A DNA stretch of 60,000 bases, from the NCBI RefSeq assembly GCF_030272615.1, contig NC_081405.1, positions 312,648,235 through 312,708,234 on the forward strand, given 5' to 3'. Position 1 is the first letter of the stretch. Every line of letters starts with the position of its first letter. Below are positions 12,163 through 25,000 of the stretch, in pieces. A model generated the notes under the pieces. That model saw nothing but the letters and a program-made list of their open reading frames with translations. It was not told the DNA's origin and ran no database searches. The position numbers and the translations under genes are program-made. This DNA comes from Cryptomeria japonica (taxonomy: Eukaryota; Streptophyta; Pinopsida; Cupressales; Cupressaceae).

Positions 12163-12888
12163 GTCCACCTGGTCACTGCTCAGTCACCTCCTCCGTCGCC
12201 TCGGGATCCATGCTTGCGCATGGGGTCCACCTTGGGTGCCATCAAGCACCATCCGTCAAAATCCTTTAAGGCTTAGACATTATAGATGGGTTTGATTGTG
12301 CATTTAAATATCAAAATGAACCATTTCCTAGCGAATGTGGGACAGAAAGCCTTTCCCAGATATGCATTATCTGAAGGTTTTTTAATGGCGCCTTTGTTTT
12401 CCTTTCACATCTCATGTCATTGCATCACAGAGGACCACACCACGTTGCCTACTACTGTAGCTGCTACCAAAGGGAGAGTATATGAGGAGCTTGCTGGGAA
12501 GGTTTAAATCTGCTGTTGAAAACTTCATGCACAAAAATCGCAGGAAACCAAAACTCTCTTACACCTCAAGTGATCTGCCTTGCTCCAAACCCAATGGTGT
12601 TTGCTGGGAGAGTTCTAAGCCATGATTTTTATTCCAATCACCTCACGTGCAGAAAGGAAGACTGGCGTAAGGCATGAATAAAAAACCATAATGAAGGTAA
12701 GTAGTCTGAATCGCATTGCATTTGTTTGATTTTTGCAGTCTCCTTCTTTAATCTCCACGTGAAGCATTGGAGTTTGAGGAAAAATGTGGGGGAGTTTATC
12801 TTTAGGCATCACACCACAGCATTTTCTCCATGCTTTAATTGCAACCCCCTTGCATACCACGTATAGCTTGGAGATCCTCTGCAGCTCC

Positions 12889-13036
12889 TTCGAACACCAC
12901 ATCCAGCAGGAAGATGCTTTGTGAGGGAACGTGAGGAGGGATTTCTTATTGGCACACTTGCCTTCAAACACCACATCTAATAGGAAGATGCTTTGGGAGG
13001 GCACGTGAGGAGTGATTTCTTATTGGCACACTTGCC
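12889..13036. repeat. 74-bp tandem duplication in LTR2
   Basis: Two adjacent copies beginning TTCGAACACCACATC and TTCAAACACCACATC, each ending GGCACACTTGCC. LTR1 and LTR3 have one copy. Confidence 0.85.
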
Positions 13037-15165
13037 TTGCTAATTTGCTGCAGTTTCAACGATTGCGGTAACTCCAACCATTTCAAATACCACGCTGCCT
13101 TGTTGGAAGGATATGGGGGCATGTGAGGAGAAGGAAGAAGCTTTGGGACATCCACGCCACATTGCATTTTGATTTTAGCTTTTAATGGTTTGTTGTTGTT
13201 GTCACTTGCCATTTAATTTGCTTTATGGTTTTTTCTATTTTCTGTACATTAGCGTGGGAAAAAAGAGGCCCCTGACCATGCTACAGTAGAGAGCTACTGG
13301 TTTTACACTTGCCAATTGAATTTGGCTGAAGATTTAATGTTGAAGGTTTTAACTTGCACTCCCCAGCCATTGTTGAAATCTTTTGAGGGCTGCCAACACG
13401 TGGGAGAAGGAAGGAGGCTCTTCACCTATCAATGGTATTGTTGGAGCTTTAATTCCCTTCTCCAAACACTACACATAAGACTGCCATTTCATTTTGCTAA
13501 AAAGCTTTTAAGTTTCCTGTTCAACTGCCACATTGGGGGAAGAGGCTGGTTCTGAATTGTCAACATACACTTGTTTGAAGTCTTAAAACTTCCCAAACTC
13601 CGCAAATCTCTTCTTTTCAACAATATAAATACCATTCCTTAATATTTGAATCATATAAACATATGATTGCGAAAATAACAATTTAACTTTCCCTGAAAAG
13701 ATGCATGAAGCGGCAAGCCAGGTCGGGCCCCAAAGTGGGTTCGGCTTAAATTTTTTTTGTTTTCATGCAATTGATTTTCGAAATTCTTCGAGGACCTTAC
13801 CCATACCTCTGGAATCGATCGGCATTGTTTTCGGATCATCAGACTGAAATTTACAACTTCCAGGCAATTACGCCACAATTTTCGCATTTAATCGCGAAGA
13901 CGTAATTTTCAAACCTGTCAAAACACCTTTCTGGAGCTCGCCATCTGACAGGCGTGTACTCTGATATACAAGGATGACTTCTACCAAATAGTTTCTCAAG
14001 ATGAGTCCCGAGCGAAGAGATATTAATTACCAAAAATGCCCAACTGGCTTTGTCGATACTGCAGACCTGATGAAGTCAATGTCCTGGCAACACATGACGC
14101 CTTTCTCAAAAATATCAAATGACCTCCGTAGGCCCTCGAATTTGAAACATAGGTGCCTTAAAGTACATATTAAATCTTTGAATTCTTAGTTCGATCACTA
14201 GACTGACAGGATGCAAACGACGTGCTCACCAAAACGGCTACATTAATTGATCTAACACTGGAAGTGCGGATAACTGAAAATGATGGCTAAATGAACCCTT
14301 TTGAAAACCGATCAAATGGATTGATAAAGGCTTGAAATTTGAAACGTAACTCATCATTTATACCAACATCAGCCTAGAACAAACATTCTGACATGATGCT
14401 TACTGAGGCAACTTTTATACTTGTGCGAAACAGGGCTCCGACTAGCTGTCGAAACAGGGACTTGCCAAAACATAGAAACTCCAAATGGATTTGGCTTCAA
14501 AAACTGAACAAATGGATTCGTCAAGACCTAAAATTTTGTAGGTTGACTCAGATTAATGCATACAATTGAATCCACTTTGAATTTATCCATGAAAATCAAC
14601 AGGGCAAAATATGTAATCTCTCAAAGTAGGCTACTCAATAAAAACTGCATTTGTGCCTAAAATGCACTTCCAGCTCACCCCTCAAACTGGGTACCTCATA
14701 AACTTATCCAAATTGAATTCTGAAAGTTGCACATCACTGAATAGGCCAAATGAAAGGTGTGGGACATGAATCCCGAGCCTTACCCTCTGAAAATCAATCG
14801 GCTCCATTTACCCTCTCGCAAACTAGGCCATTCAAACTGACTTATTTAGGTGCTTTTCTGACATACTGAGCAAAATTTTGACATAGGCCTACAAACTTTG
14901 ACTCAATTTTAAATACTCCCAATAGTGGCTCTGACCGGGGATGGTTGATTGCAAGATCAACACAAGAATCCGGATATCTTTGGGTAAGCAGACCACCCAA
15001 AAGACGGGTCATTCTTCTCTCAATTCTTCTCTTCTCATTTCAAAAAAAGGGCTTCCTTATTCTACCCAAATAGCAGGGCACTTTATTGAAAACCACACAA
15101 CTAAAAGCAAAGTGATTGTACAAAATATACAACTTATTAATGGCCCCTGGCCATCAAAACTGAAA

Positions 15166-16747
15166 TCAATTCTTACATCTGTCAAACACTTGATTTTCGT
15201 TTCCACTAACCGGAGGTAAGTTGAGATCATCATTCCAATCTGCCTGATCAAAAACACTTCCACTTCTAATCAGCTGGTCACATAAAACATAATCATCAAC
15301 ATGTTTATAATCATGATATCTCTGAAAATCAAACACACACTGAAAGGACTGATCACTAGGTGACATAAGAGTGCCATACTCTTTACCTTTTTTTTCCAGC
15401 TGAGATGAAAAGTAGTCTAACTCATTCTAAAAGTTGAAAACATTAGGCACATCTATATTACTAGTTTGCTCAAATGATGAACACTCCTCCACAATGATGT
15501 CCTGCAAACTAGAGAGGAAAACTTCCTCATAACATGACTGCACTTCAACTTGCTGATCACAAAAACTATCAGCATTTTGCACACATGAAAATACATGATT
15601 TTTACTTGCCAATGGTTCGTTTCCTCCTTGCAAATCTGAGAAAAACACCCCAGATCTGTCATGTCTTCTAAAAGGTAGATCCTCATAATGCATATCAAAG
15701 CCAGAATTCATATTAACATATGAACCTTCATTATCATACCTATCAACCATATATGCATTATCATTTTGTCTATCAAACATAGGAAGAGAATCAACATCAT
15801 ATGTATCATTTTTTACACCCTCAAAAACATCATCAGAATCAAAACATATACTGAGTGGGTATGAAAGATTGGGCACATTTTTGAATCCACATCTCTGAAA
15901 ATTAGCAGCTAAGAGTTCTGAAATTTTCTCACTACTTAGTGAACCTCCTTCATTTTCATTTTCCTTGGCTTCATCCTCTGAGCTGTAAACATTGTCCCAA
16001 TCTGATAAAGGTATTGGATCTGCAGTGCTCATGTCCCTATGCACATTTATTTCATCATCACAACAACTTGCATCTACATCATATCCTTTATCACGCTGCT
16101 CATAATGTGTTGCTACATGTTGCAACATAGTTTCATAACCTTGATTGCAAACATCTTGTGGATTGAACTTAACAACAAGGTGATCCATACCATTAAGATC
16201 TGAAATCTCAACAGGCTCATGATTAGCTGAACAATCACTGTTCTCACAAATTTCTTCTCGCTCTGAATACACATTTGAACTTTCATGCTGAGAATAATCA
16301 CATTCAACATCATAGGAGGTACATCCACTCAGGGGCACATCTCCTTCATTATTTTTAATCTTGTGTATATTTTCAGATTGGTTACTTTCAATCATATATA
16401 TCCATTCTTTAATAGACCCAACACATTCTTCTCTGAAGGCAGTAGACCAATTAACTGAGTTAGGCTCATAAAGCTCTAAGAATATCTCAATTAAAACAGA
16501 CTCAGGGGGTCTATTAAAGCTCATTCAATGCAGCTAAAAATCTTTCATAGAAGACTTATGATGATTCTCCTTTACTTCTTAGCCCTACTTTCCGTTTTAA
16601 CAACCAGACAAATCTCTCTTGGATCATTTGAAGATATTTTTCAATTTCTCTATTGATCTCTTTCAAATTTGACAAAGGATTCGCGGATCTAGGAACTACA
16701 TCTGGATCCATCAGGTTTATAGCATTCAGTGAACCATTGTCATACAT
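15166..16747 (-). pseudogene. Gag-like ORF of tandem element, unit 2 (broken)
   Basis: Same gene as at 8308-9896. The N-terminal 63 codons (16747-16556) end at a stop where unit 1 has a Tyr codon. An 8-bp deletion near 16515 follows. A 365-codon open stretch (16524-15427) then ends at TAG where unit 1 has CAG, and the last segment continues at 15366-15166. The two units are broken at different places, so neither is functional as it stands. The strong colinearity and the long acidic C-terminal part open in both argue for past selection on the protein. Confidence 0.6.
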
Positions 16748-17425
16748 CTTATTGTTTAAAAAAAATCTTTTAAAACCTTGCAGTCATTAACTTCAGAACT
16801 ACATACTTCTTTGATCATTTAACTGAAATTTATTTCAAAAACATGAAGTATGCATACTGTAAATTTCTTTTCCTTTTAATGGTGACTTTTTCACCTCATA
16901 AGGAACATGAATTGTCTCATTAATACTTTGAGGAATACCTGGAGTAAATTTTCTACTGCTCTTCACTGCACTTCTGACTGGAAATTTGAAGAACTCCTCC
17001 AAATCTCAGGTTCGTTCTTATAGAGTCGCCACCTCCCTGAAGAGGAATAAAATCTAAACACTGATCTTCTCTCTGAAACACTTTCAGATTTCTGGGTCTC
17101 ACACACACAGCAGAGTCACATAATATTTTTCAAATGTCTTAGCAACAAGAATTTCCAGGGTAAACACTTCCAAATCTGAAAATGACTTTCATATTTGTAC
17201 ACTTTTAAGACTCTTCCCCAAATGAATTTTAGTTAGACTCATGGGTTTGACTGCAATCAACAAGGATACTAGAACTTTTCTCAACCTTACTGAATAATGC
17301 AATTATAAAACACTGTTACATCTCGAGCAGAGTTGCCATTATTGTTGTGGTGACTCGGATGGGATAATGTCAACCTTATATGAATTAAATCTTTATTAAC
17401 CAGAGGCTCTTGACAGTTCATTTAT

Positions 17426-17443
17426 TCCCTAGCAGAGTCGCCA
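17426..17443 (-). promoter_or_regulatory. Primer binding site, tRNA-Arg-like (unit 2)
   Basis: TCCCTAGCAGAGTCGCCA on plus, four bases from LTR3. About three mismatches to the plant tRNA-Arg(ACG) 3' end plus CCA. Confidence 0.7.
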
Positions 17444-19951
17444 TTTTTGTTGTTCACCAAAAGTGAGAACCCAAGAACACCTATAATTGATCTATGAAGT
17501 AGCCAATTCAATCTATGAAGAACTTCAGGGCTTGGACAACATGACAAGGATATGAATCCTTCTACTCTTCAGGCTCTGTAAAACCTAGGCGGGTATACCT
17601 TTGATGCTTAGAATTAAACCTATTACACACCTATGACAGCATCAACATAAACAGATAGATCTCACTAGGGCTCCAAAACAAGTAGCTTATTGCAGATGGG
17701 CTAGATCTACACATAAAACTCAACTATGCTTGAGCATGAGATAGATGAAACATTTCAAAACATAACATAAACTAAAGGTATTCTGATTGGATTTTAAATT
17801 GGTTTGAGAACCCCTTTAATTGCAAGATCAGTGCCTTATCCAAGGGCAACAGAGTCATACATCAAACTATAAATGAAAGCTTAGATTGCAAATCCATATT
17901 CATTATTAAATATTCATGCATTAATGCCTTGCATAAATGCATTACTAAGATCATTCACAAAATCATCAGATCTTGAAACTATATTCCATTTTTTTATGAT
18001 TTATTACAGAATTTAAATCCTTCCTTGAAGAATCCCTGCAAACAATCATAACTATCTGCTTGAGATAACAAATTTCATCCTCCTTGAGGATTTGATTTGA
18101 TAAAATGGAAATACAAATCTAGAGACAATCTTGTGTGAATTTATGTATGCCTTACATACACAAGAACCTGCAACTAAGAACACCTATAGCAAGAATTGAA
18201 CTCTATTACTGAAGGAAAAGCCCTTCCCTATACAATCTTCAAGAATACTCAAAATTGGAAGCCATGAAAACTAAAGCCATTCTCACAGAATTCTGGAACC
18301 CTTACAACTGAGAAGAATTGGGAATAAAAAAGGAGAGGGAACCAAATCAAATCTACAACTGAATTGCCAAGTGTCTCCTCTCTAACTAAATTTTGTTCCC
18401 ATGGATACTGCTTCCAAAATATCCCACATTTCATTTTAATTTTGATTTTTGCCTCCATTTGGTCCTGACGCTTTTGCCACATGGCGGGATCTGATTGGTT
18501 GATGGGGTTGACCGGACGCCACTTGTGATGACACCTCATCATCGCTATGTCATCTGCTTGCTCATCCGTCACTTGGCCGCCACGTGTACGCCACCTTAGC
18601 ACCACGTCATCGCCACTAGACTGCCACCTTTGCGCCAACTGTGTGCCACATCACTGCCACCTCACTAGGACCCACCTGCTGGACATCTAACTGTACCTAC
18701 CACCTGGCTTTCTCAACTTCGCGGGGTGTAACTCGCGTGCATCTTCCTTTCGTGAAATAGCGTGAGTCGTCGATCCATCTCAAACTTACTCACTCGTTAA
18801 GCCAGCCTTTCTCTGTAAAATTTTGCCTATCTGCCTCAGGAAGTGTGCCCACGTGGGGTCCACCTGGTCATCGCTCAGTCACCTCCTCCATCGCCTCAGG
18901 ATCCGTGCTAGCGCGTGGGGTCCGCCTTGGGTGCCATCAAGCACCATCCGTCAAAAGCCTTTAAGGCTTAGACATTATAGATGGGTTTGATTGTGTATTT
19001 AAATGTCAAAATGAACCATTTCCCAGTGAATGTGGGACAAAAAGCCTTTCCCAGAAATGCATTATCTGAAGGTTTTTTAATGGCACTTTTGTTTTCCTTT
19101 CACATCTCATGTCATTGCATCACAGAGGACCACACCACGTTGCCTGCTACTGTAGCTGCTACCAAAGGGAGAGTATATGAGGAGCTTGCTGGGAAGGTTT
19201 AAATCTGCTATTGAAAACTTCATGCATAAAATCCCAGGAAAACAAAACTCTCTTACACCTCAAGTGATCTGCCTTGCTCCAAACCCAATGGTGTTTGCTG
19301 GGAGAGTTCTAAGCCATGATTTTTATACCAATCACCTCATGTGCAGCAAGGAAGATTGGCGTAAGGCATGAATAAAAAACCATAATAAAGGTAAGTAGTC
19401 CCAATCGCATTGCATTTGTTTGATTTTTGCAGTCTCCTTCTTTAATCTCCACGTGAAGCATTGGAGTTTGAGGAAAAACGCGGGGGAGTTTATCTTTAGG
19501 CATCACACCACAACATTTTCTCCATGCTTTAACTGTAGCCCCCTTGCATACCACATCTAGCATGGAGATCCTTTGCAGCTCCTTCGAACACCACATCCAG
19601 CAGGAAGATGCTTTGGGAGGGCACGTGAGGAGTGATTTCTTATTGGCACACTTGCCTTGCTAATCTGCTGCACTTTCAACAATTGCTAGTAACTCCAACC
19701 ATTTCAAATACCACGCTGCCTTGTTGGAAGGATATGGGGACACGTGAGGAGAAGGAAGAAGCTTTGGGACACCCACGCCACATTGCATTTTGATTTTAGC
19801 TTTTAATGGTTTGCTGTTGTTGTCACTTGCCATTTAATTTTCTTTATCGTTTTTATTATTTTCTGTACATTAGCGTGGGAAAAAGGAGGCCCCAGACCAT
19901 GCTACAGCAGAGAGCTACTGGTTTTACACTTGCCAATTGAATTTGGTTGAA

Positions 19952-19956
19952 GATTT
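19952..19956. repeat. Target-site duplication of copia element (left)
   Basis: GATTT, repeated exactly at 26919-26923. The uninterrupted target GAAGATTTAATGCTGAAGG is visible in LTR1 near 6475. Confidence 0.95.
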
Positions 19957-20436
19957 TGTTGGTGTAAATAATTATTCATCATGGATATTATTACACTTAC
20001 TTAAGTTTACTTAAGATAATGCATTTCATAGTAGTTTGGATATGAGACACTTGGGTGTTTGTGTCACACTGGGATAGTGTGTGTAGGAGAAATTCCACCT
20101 CTTATGGTGTTGATCTTGTTATTACACTATCATATCCACTTATTGTGGAGTGATAATTCCACCTTCGGTGGGTGATCCACCTCATGTGGAATATTATATT
20201 ATTTCTCCTACCTACCCACACCTATTTCCTACCTACCCTTGTTTCTCATTGAGCCACTTGTCATATTTGTGTGCTCATACATCCATATGGCCTTGCCTAT
20301 ATAAGCAGGCCTCTATTCATTGTATTGTTAAATCCAGTTGATCATTTTTATATTGATGAGAATACAGTTTGTTCTTGTCATTCTATTGTCTCTTTTATGC
20401 TTTTCATTGTGCCCTTGATCTTGGCAAAATCCAACA
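19957..20436 (+). repeat. Copia 5' LTR
   Basis: 480 bp with perfect TGTTGG/CCAACA ends. A TATA box (CCTATATAAGCAG) lies near 20297. Confidence 0.95.
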
Positions 20437-20448
20437 TGGTATCAGAGC
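20437..20448 (+). promoter_or_regulatory. Copia primer binding site (tRNA initiator Met)
   Basis: TGGTATCAGAGC directly follows the LTR, the standard plant tRNA-iMet complement. Confidence 0.97.
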
Positions 20449-22072
20449 TATTGGGGCTTTGTTGGTCAGTTTTTGGAGACATTGTGGAAGGCTTCTATTT
20501 TCGGATTTGGGGATCTTCATTTTTTGGAGGCATCATACAGCAATTTGGACATCACCGTTGAATCCGGGAGGCTATTTCCATAAATTTCGACTATAAAGTC
20601 GACCTATTTTGGTGAGGAAAATATTTTTCCCCAATTTTGCTACATAGTACGGATTTTCGGATTTATTATTTATTTTTTTTCAAAAAATTTTTTTTTTTTT
20701 TGCTGAAAAATATTTTTCAAAAAAAAAATTAGAAGAATCAAAATTTTTTTCGAAAAAATTCGAAATCGAAAAAAAGGGGAGAAAAATCAAAAAAAAAAAG
20801 GAGGAAAAATTTTGTTTGGGGGTCCGCAGACCCCCCCCCGTACACAGTACCCTCGGTGCAGGATTGTGCAGGTACCCGCAGACCCGTACTCTGTTCGGCA
20901 GCGCCTGTACCTATCGAACGCCGCCGCCTCGCTGACCACGCGCCTCGGGCACCGAACTCCCTCCGCCTGCCGGTTCCCGCGCCCACGCTGTGTTTCCGCC
21001 GCCCGAGCAGCGCCGTCTCCCACCTGAGCCGCGTCCTCTCCCGCGCCGAGAACTCCACTGTTTCCGGCAGCTCCCGGTCGCCACCGCCCCCCGGCTCCGG
21101 CATCCTCCCGCCCCGGCGACGCGCAGGAAATCGCCGGTATCCGCCTCCAACACTGGCGACAAACAGCCAACCGGAATACGCCACGTGGCTCGAAACAGAT
21201 CTCCGTACGCCACGTATTGTACCACATCGACCGTACGGTCTACCCAGTCACAAATCCACTCACGCATCCGTACAGTGCCACGTCATCCGTACGGCCTGCA
21301 CAGTCAAACATACAGTCAGTAGTCCGTACAGTACGGATGCCCAGTCAGCAGAGAGGCGAAGTTTTTGTGACAGTCATACGACCGTCAAATTTAACATAGT
21401 GTTTTGCTGATGTCAGCGCCACATCAGCATTTTTTGGAAAATTTTTAACCCCTCTCCATTGGGCTTTTCAGTTTTGCAGTCCAACTTTGGAAGGCCATAT
21501 CTTGCTCATTTTTGCTCCTTTTTTGGTGCAATTTTTTTTGAAATGGGCTAAAATTTCGTGATCTTCGTAGTGGTGTAGTTATTTTCTGATTTTGATGCAC
21601 AGGTTTTTCGGAATTTTCAGATTCTCTCAGCTGTACCTGTCCAATCCTCAATTCTGCAACTTCAAAGGCCTCGTTTGAGCTCATACGACCTCCTTTTCAG
21701 GTGCCGTTTTTTTTGAAAGTGCTTATTTTTTTGTCTACTTTCAGAATCTATGATTAGATTTCAGATATTTTGAGTGAAAATTGTACTTTCAGATATTGGT
21801 CTTATTTCCCCTATTAGGTACTTGTAAATTGCTTGGATATTAGTTAGATCTCTTGCATTATCAGTTTGAGTCTCTTTTGGCCTTCTTGAGGCAGTTGTAA
21901 AATTGTAAATCAGAAGTCCACTTTGCCATTTTTTGCAAGTGGCCCATTGTATACGCACTACTTATAAAGTGCCAAAATCATCACATTTGGGGGGGGTTCT
22001 TTGATTGAGTGAATTTGGGGGGGTGTCTTGTGTGATTGTGCCTCTCTTTGTGCTCTTTCCATTCTTGTTGCA
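20449..22072 (+). other. Copia 5' leader with A/T homopolymers and a CpG-rich island
   Basis: A 1.6-kb untranslated leader. 20640-20810 is rich in T and A runs. 20815-21330 is strikingly GC- and CpG-rich and contains several CCGTACGG-type palindromes near 21225-21340. 21400-22020 returns to T-rich DNA with G7 runs at about 21990 and 22015. All six frames of the island are partly open because of composition; none shows a conserved domain, so I do not call a gene. Confidence 0.8.
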
Positions 22073-25000
22073 ATGAGTCCTAATAAGTTTCCACCATTAA
22101 CTCCACATAATTATGCATCATGGAAAATTAAAGTATGGAGTAAACTAATGGAAAAGGGTCTCACACACTACATAGATGGAACAATAACAGCACCACCTGA
22201 TCCTAAGGCTGATCCAAATGCTCAATTAGAATGGCTCACAAAGAATTGCATGGCTCTTGGAACCTTACGCAAGTATGTATCAGATGACCTCATTTTCCAC
22301 ATTGAGAAGTGTAAAACAATTAAAGAGGCTTGGGATATGTTTCAGAAATTGTATGGACAAGTTGATGAAATCAGAGGCTATCAGATTGATAATGAGCTCA
22401 CCAACCTAGATCCCAAGAATTTTGATACAATCCAAGATTATGTAACCAAAGCAAATGAGCTAAGAGCAAAGCTAAAGGATTGTGGAATTGACAAAAAGGA
22501 TGCTCAATTGATATTCAACTTGTTGGACAAGCTTGCACCAGAATATGCAGCATTTGTATCTAGCTTCCAAACTCATCATTTGACAGTGGGGAGTTCTTAT
22601 GTTATGCCTTCTTTTGATGCTTTCACAGAAATGTTGATATTGGAACAATCTAAGTTGTTGAACATGGGGTTTCTCAAGTCTTCAAAGTCCAAGGCTTTGG
22701 TAGCAAATCAAGGAAATCAAGGAAATCAAGGAAGTCAAGGCAAAAATTCCAACAAGAAGAAGAAGCAATCTAAGTCTCAACCACAACAGGAAAAAGGACA
22801 ATCATCCTCTCCATCACAAGGCAATCTTCAATCCTCTTCCAAGAAGGGGACACCACCTAAGAAGGATAAACCAACTTGTGCATATTGCAAAAAGTATGGT
22901 CATGATGAGCATCGATGCCACGCAAAGCAAGTTGATGAGTTAACCAATCTTCTCAAGAAAAACAACATCAACTTGCCATCCGCCTACACAAAGAAGGATT
23001 CATCTTCTTCTTCTTCCTCACAGTCTAAGGGAAAAGGGCAAGCATTTGTGGCTACAACAGGTTCTTCACAGCAATGGATACTTGACTCGGGTGCCTCCTA
23101 TCACATGGGTTCTACAAAGGAGCAGTTTTCTTCATTAGAGCCATCTAAGGTACCTCACATTTACATAGGTGATGATACACAAGTAGAGGTTGAAGGGAAA
23201 GGCTCAGTTGACATGGATGATGGAACATTTGAGAATGTTCTCTATGTTCCTAACTTGTCTACCAACCTTCTCTCCATCTACCAAATCACTCACTATGGGC
23301 ATGGGAAAAAGGTTGAGTTTACACCAGATTCAGTTGTGGTAAAGGAACTTGATGATGATGCCTTGGTAGCAGTGGGACAAGTCAATGACAACTCAAGGCT
23401 TTATTCATTTTCCCACTTTGTGCCAAGTTCACCTTCTAGGGCCTTGCTTACTCATTCAAATTTAGAAAGTAAGCTATGGCATGAGCGGTTTGGTCACCTC
23501 AACTACCGCTATCTTCAGCAGCTCAGCACTAAAGACATGGTCATAGGTCTTCCTCGAATCAGCTTTTCAGAGGGTGTATGTTCAGGTTGTTCTATGGGCA
23601 AGCATCCCGAAGAGAAATTTGATAAAGAGAAAACTTGGAGAGCTTTGGAAGTTCTTCAACTTGTTCACAGTGATGTAGCAAGTCCATTTCCAGCACCTTC
23701 ATTTAGTAAGGCCCGCTATGTTCTTACCTTCATTGATGACTACTGCCGCTTCACTTGGGTCTACTTTCTCATTCATAAGAGTGAAGTATTTGACAGATTT
23801 CAGGACTTCAAGACTCGTGTGGAGAAGCAATCAGGGAAAGTGATCAAGATTCTTCGTACAGATAATGGCAGGGAATATGTGAACAAGAGACTTGAGGATT
23901 TTTGTACAATTGAGGGGATTGATCTTCAACATTCTGTTGCATACACTCCACAACAGAACGGGGTTGCAGAACGCAAGAATCGAACTCTCAAAGAAATGGC
24001 TAGCTGTATGATTCATGCACGTTCTCTTGATCCCGCTTTTTGGGCAGAGGCTATCAGTTGTGCCACACACATCCAGAATCGGGTTCCTCACAAAGCTTTA
24101 CAAGGTATTACTCCTTTTGAAGCTTGGGCTGGTAGGAAACTGATTGTGAGACATTTCAGAGTCTTTGGGTGTCCAGCATTGGCTCGCATACCTCCACAGA
24201 AACGCAAGGCATTGGAACCGCAGAGTCGGCCTTGCATATTTGTTGGATATCCTGAGGGTGTTAAGGCATACAGATTGATGGATCCAGAGACACATGAGGT
24301 ATTCATTGAGAGGAGTGTTCACTTTGAGGAAAGCTCTCCTAGCTTAGCCTCTCTACCTCCTCCACCTTCCTCCATTGTGGATAGTGATGTTAGTGATTCA
24401 GATGATGAGACTCCCTCAACTCCGACTCGCAGGGTTACACCTTCGCAGGGTCCACTTGCAGTTGAGGCGCCTCATTCTCCACCTCCACCTAGACCTCGTT
24501 GGGCTCGACAAACACTTGAGTCCGCGGGTTCTCTTGTTGGGGATCCTTCGGATACACGGAGAACTCGATCACAACATCAGGATCTTCCACATGCATTTAT
24601 TGCTACCGCTTCCGATCCACAGACATTTAGGGAAGCTTCAGGGGTTCCTGAGTGGGACCAAGCTATGGAGGAAGAGTATAGTTCCTTGATAAGGAACAAC
24701 ACATGGGATCTAGTCCATCTCCCTAAGGGGAGAAAGATGGTTCGATGTAAGTGGATCTATCGGACCAAGTTTGCAGCGGATGGTAGTGTGGATAAGTATA
24801 AGGCTCGGCTTGTTGCAAAAGGTTTCTCGCAGGTTGCAGGTGTTGACTATATTGAAACCTTTGCACCCGTAGCTAAGATGAACTCCATTCGTTTGACACT
24901 TGCTATTGCTGCAGCTCATGGTTGGGCTATACATCAGATGGATGTGAAGAGTGCCTTTCTTCATGGTGATCTTGATGAGGAGATTTATATGGAGCAGCCA

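Larger units (their letters stand above)
10597..14924 (-). repeat. LTR2 of tandem element (4,328 bp; shared middle LTR)
   Basis: Start and end are set by TGTTGTTCACC and AATACTCCCAATA as in LTR1. It is longer than LTR1 partly through a 74-bp tandem duplication at 12889-13036. It keeps the best set of ACGT-core motifs (11791-12162) and the palindromic TATA-like site at 11722-11739. Confidence 0.85.
14925..17447 (-). other. Internal region 2 of tandem element
   Basis: 2,523 bp, colinear with internal region 1: tail, Gag-like frame, leader and primer site in the same places. No pol. Confidence 0.75.

Noticed and set aside
12286-12507. Short ORFs inside the giant LTRs (for example MGLIV... at 12286 and 18981, MNLAED... 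at 6462 and 13316)
   Set aside because: They recur only because the LTRs are copies; they are under 100 codons, change length between copies and match no domain.
20738-21410. Several long overlapping ORFs on both strands in the GC-rich copia leader
   Set aside because: They overlap in all frames, are Pro/Arg/Ala-rich as expected from GC-rich DNA, show no domain, and lie in an untranslated leader between primer site and gag.
22028-22072. Earlier start of the copia polyprotein at a TTG codon
   Set aside because: The first ATG in frame is 22073 (MSPNKFPPLTP), which fits plant copia Gag starts; there is no reason to use TTG.
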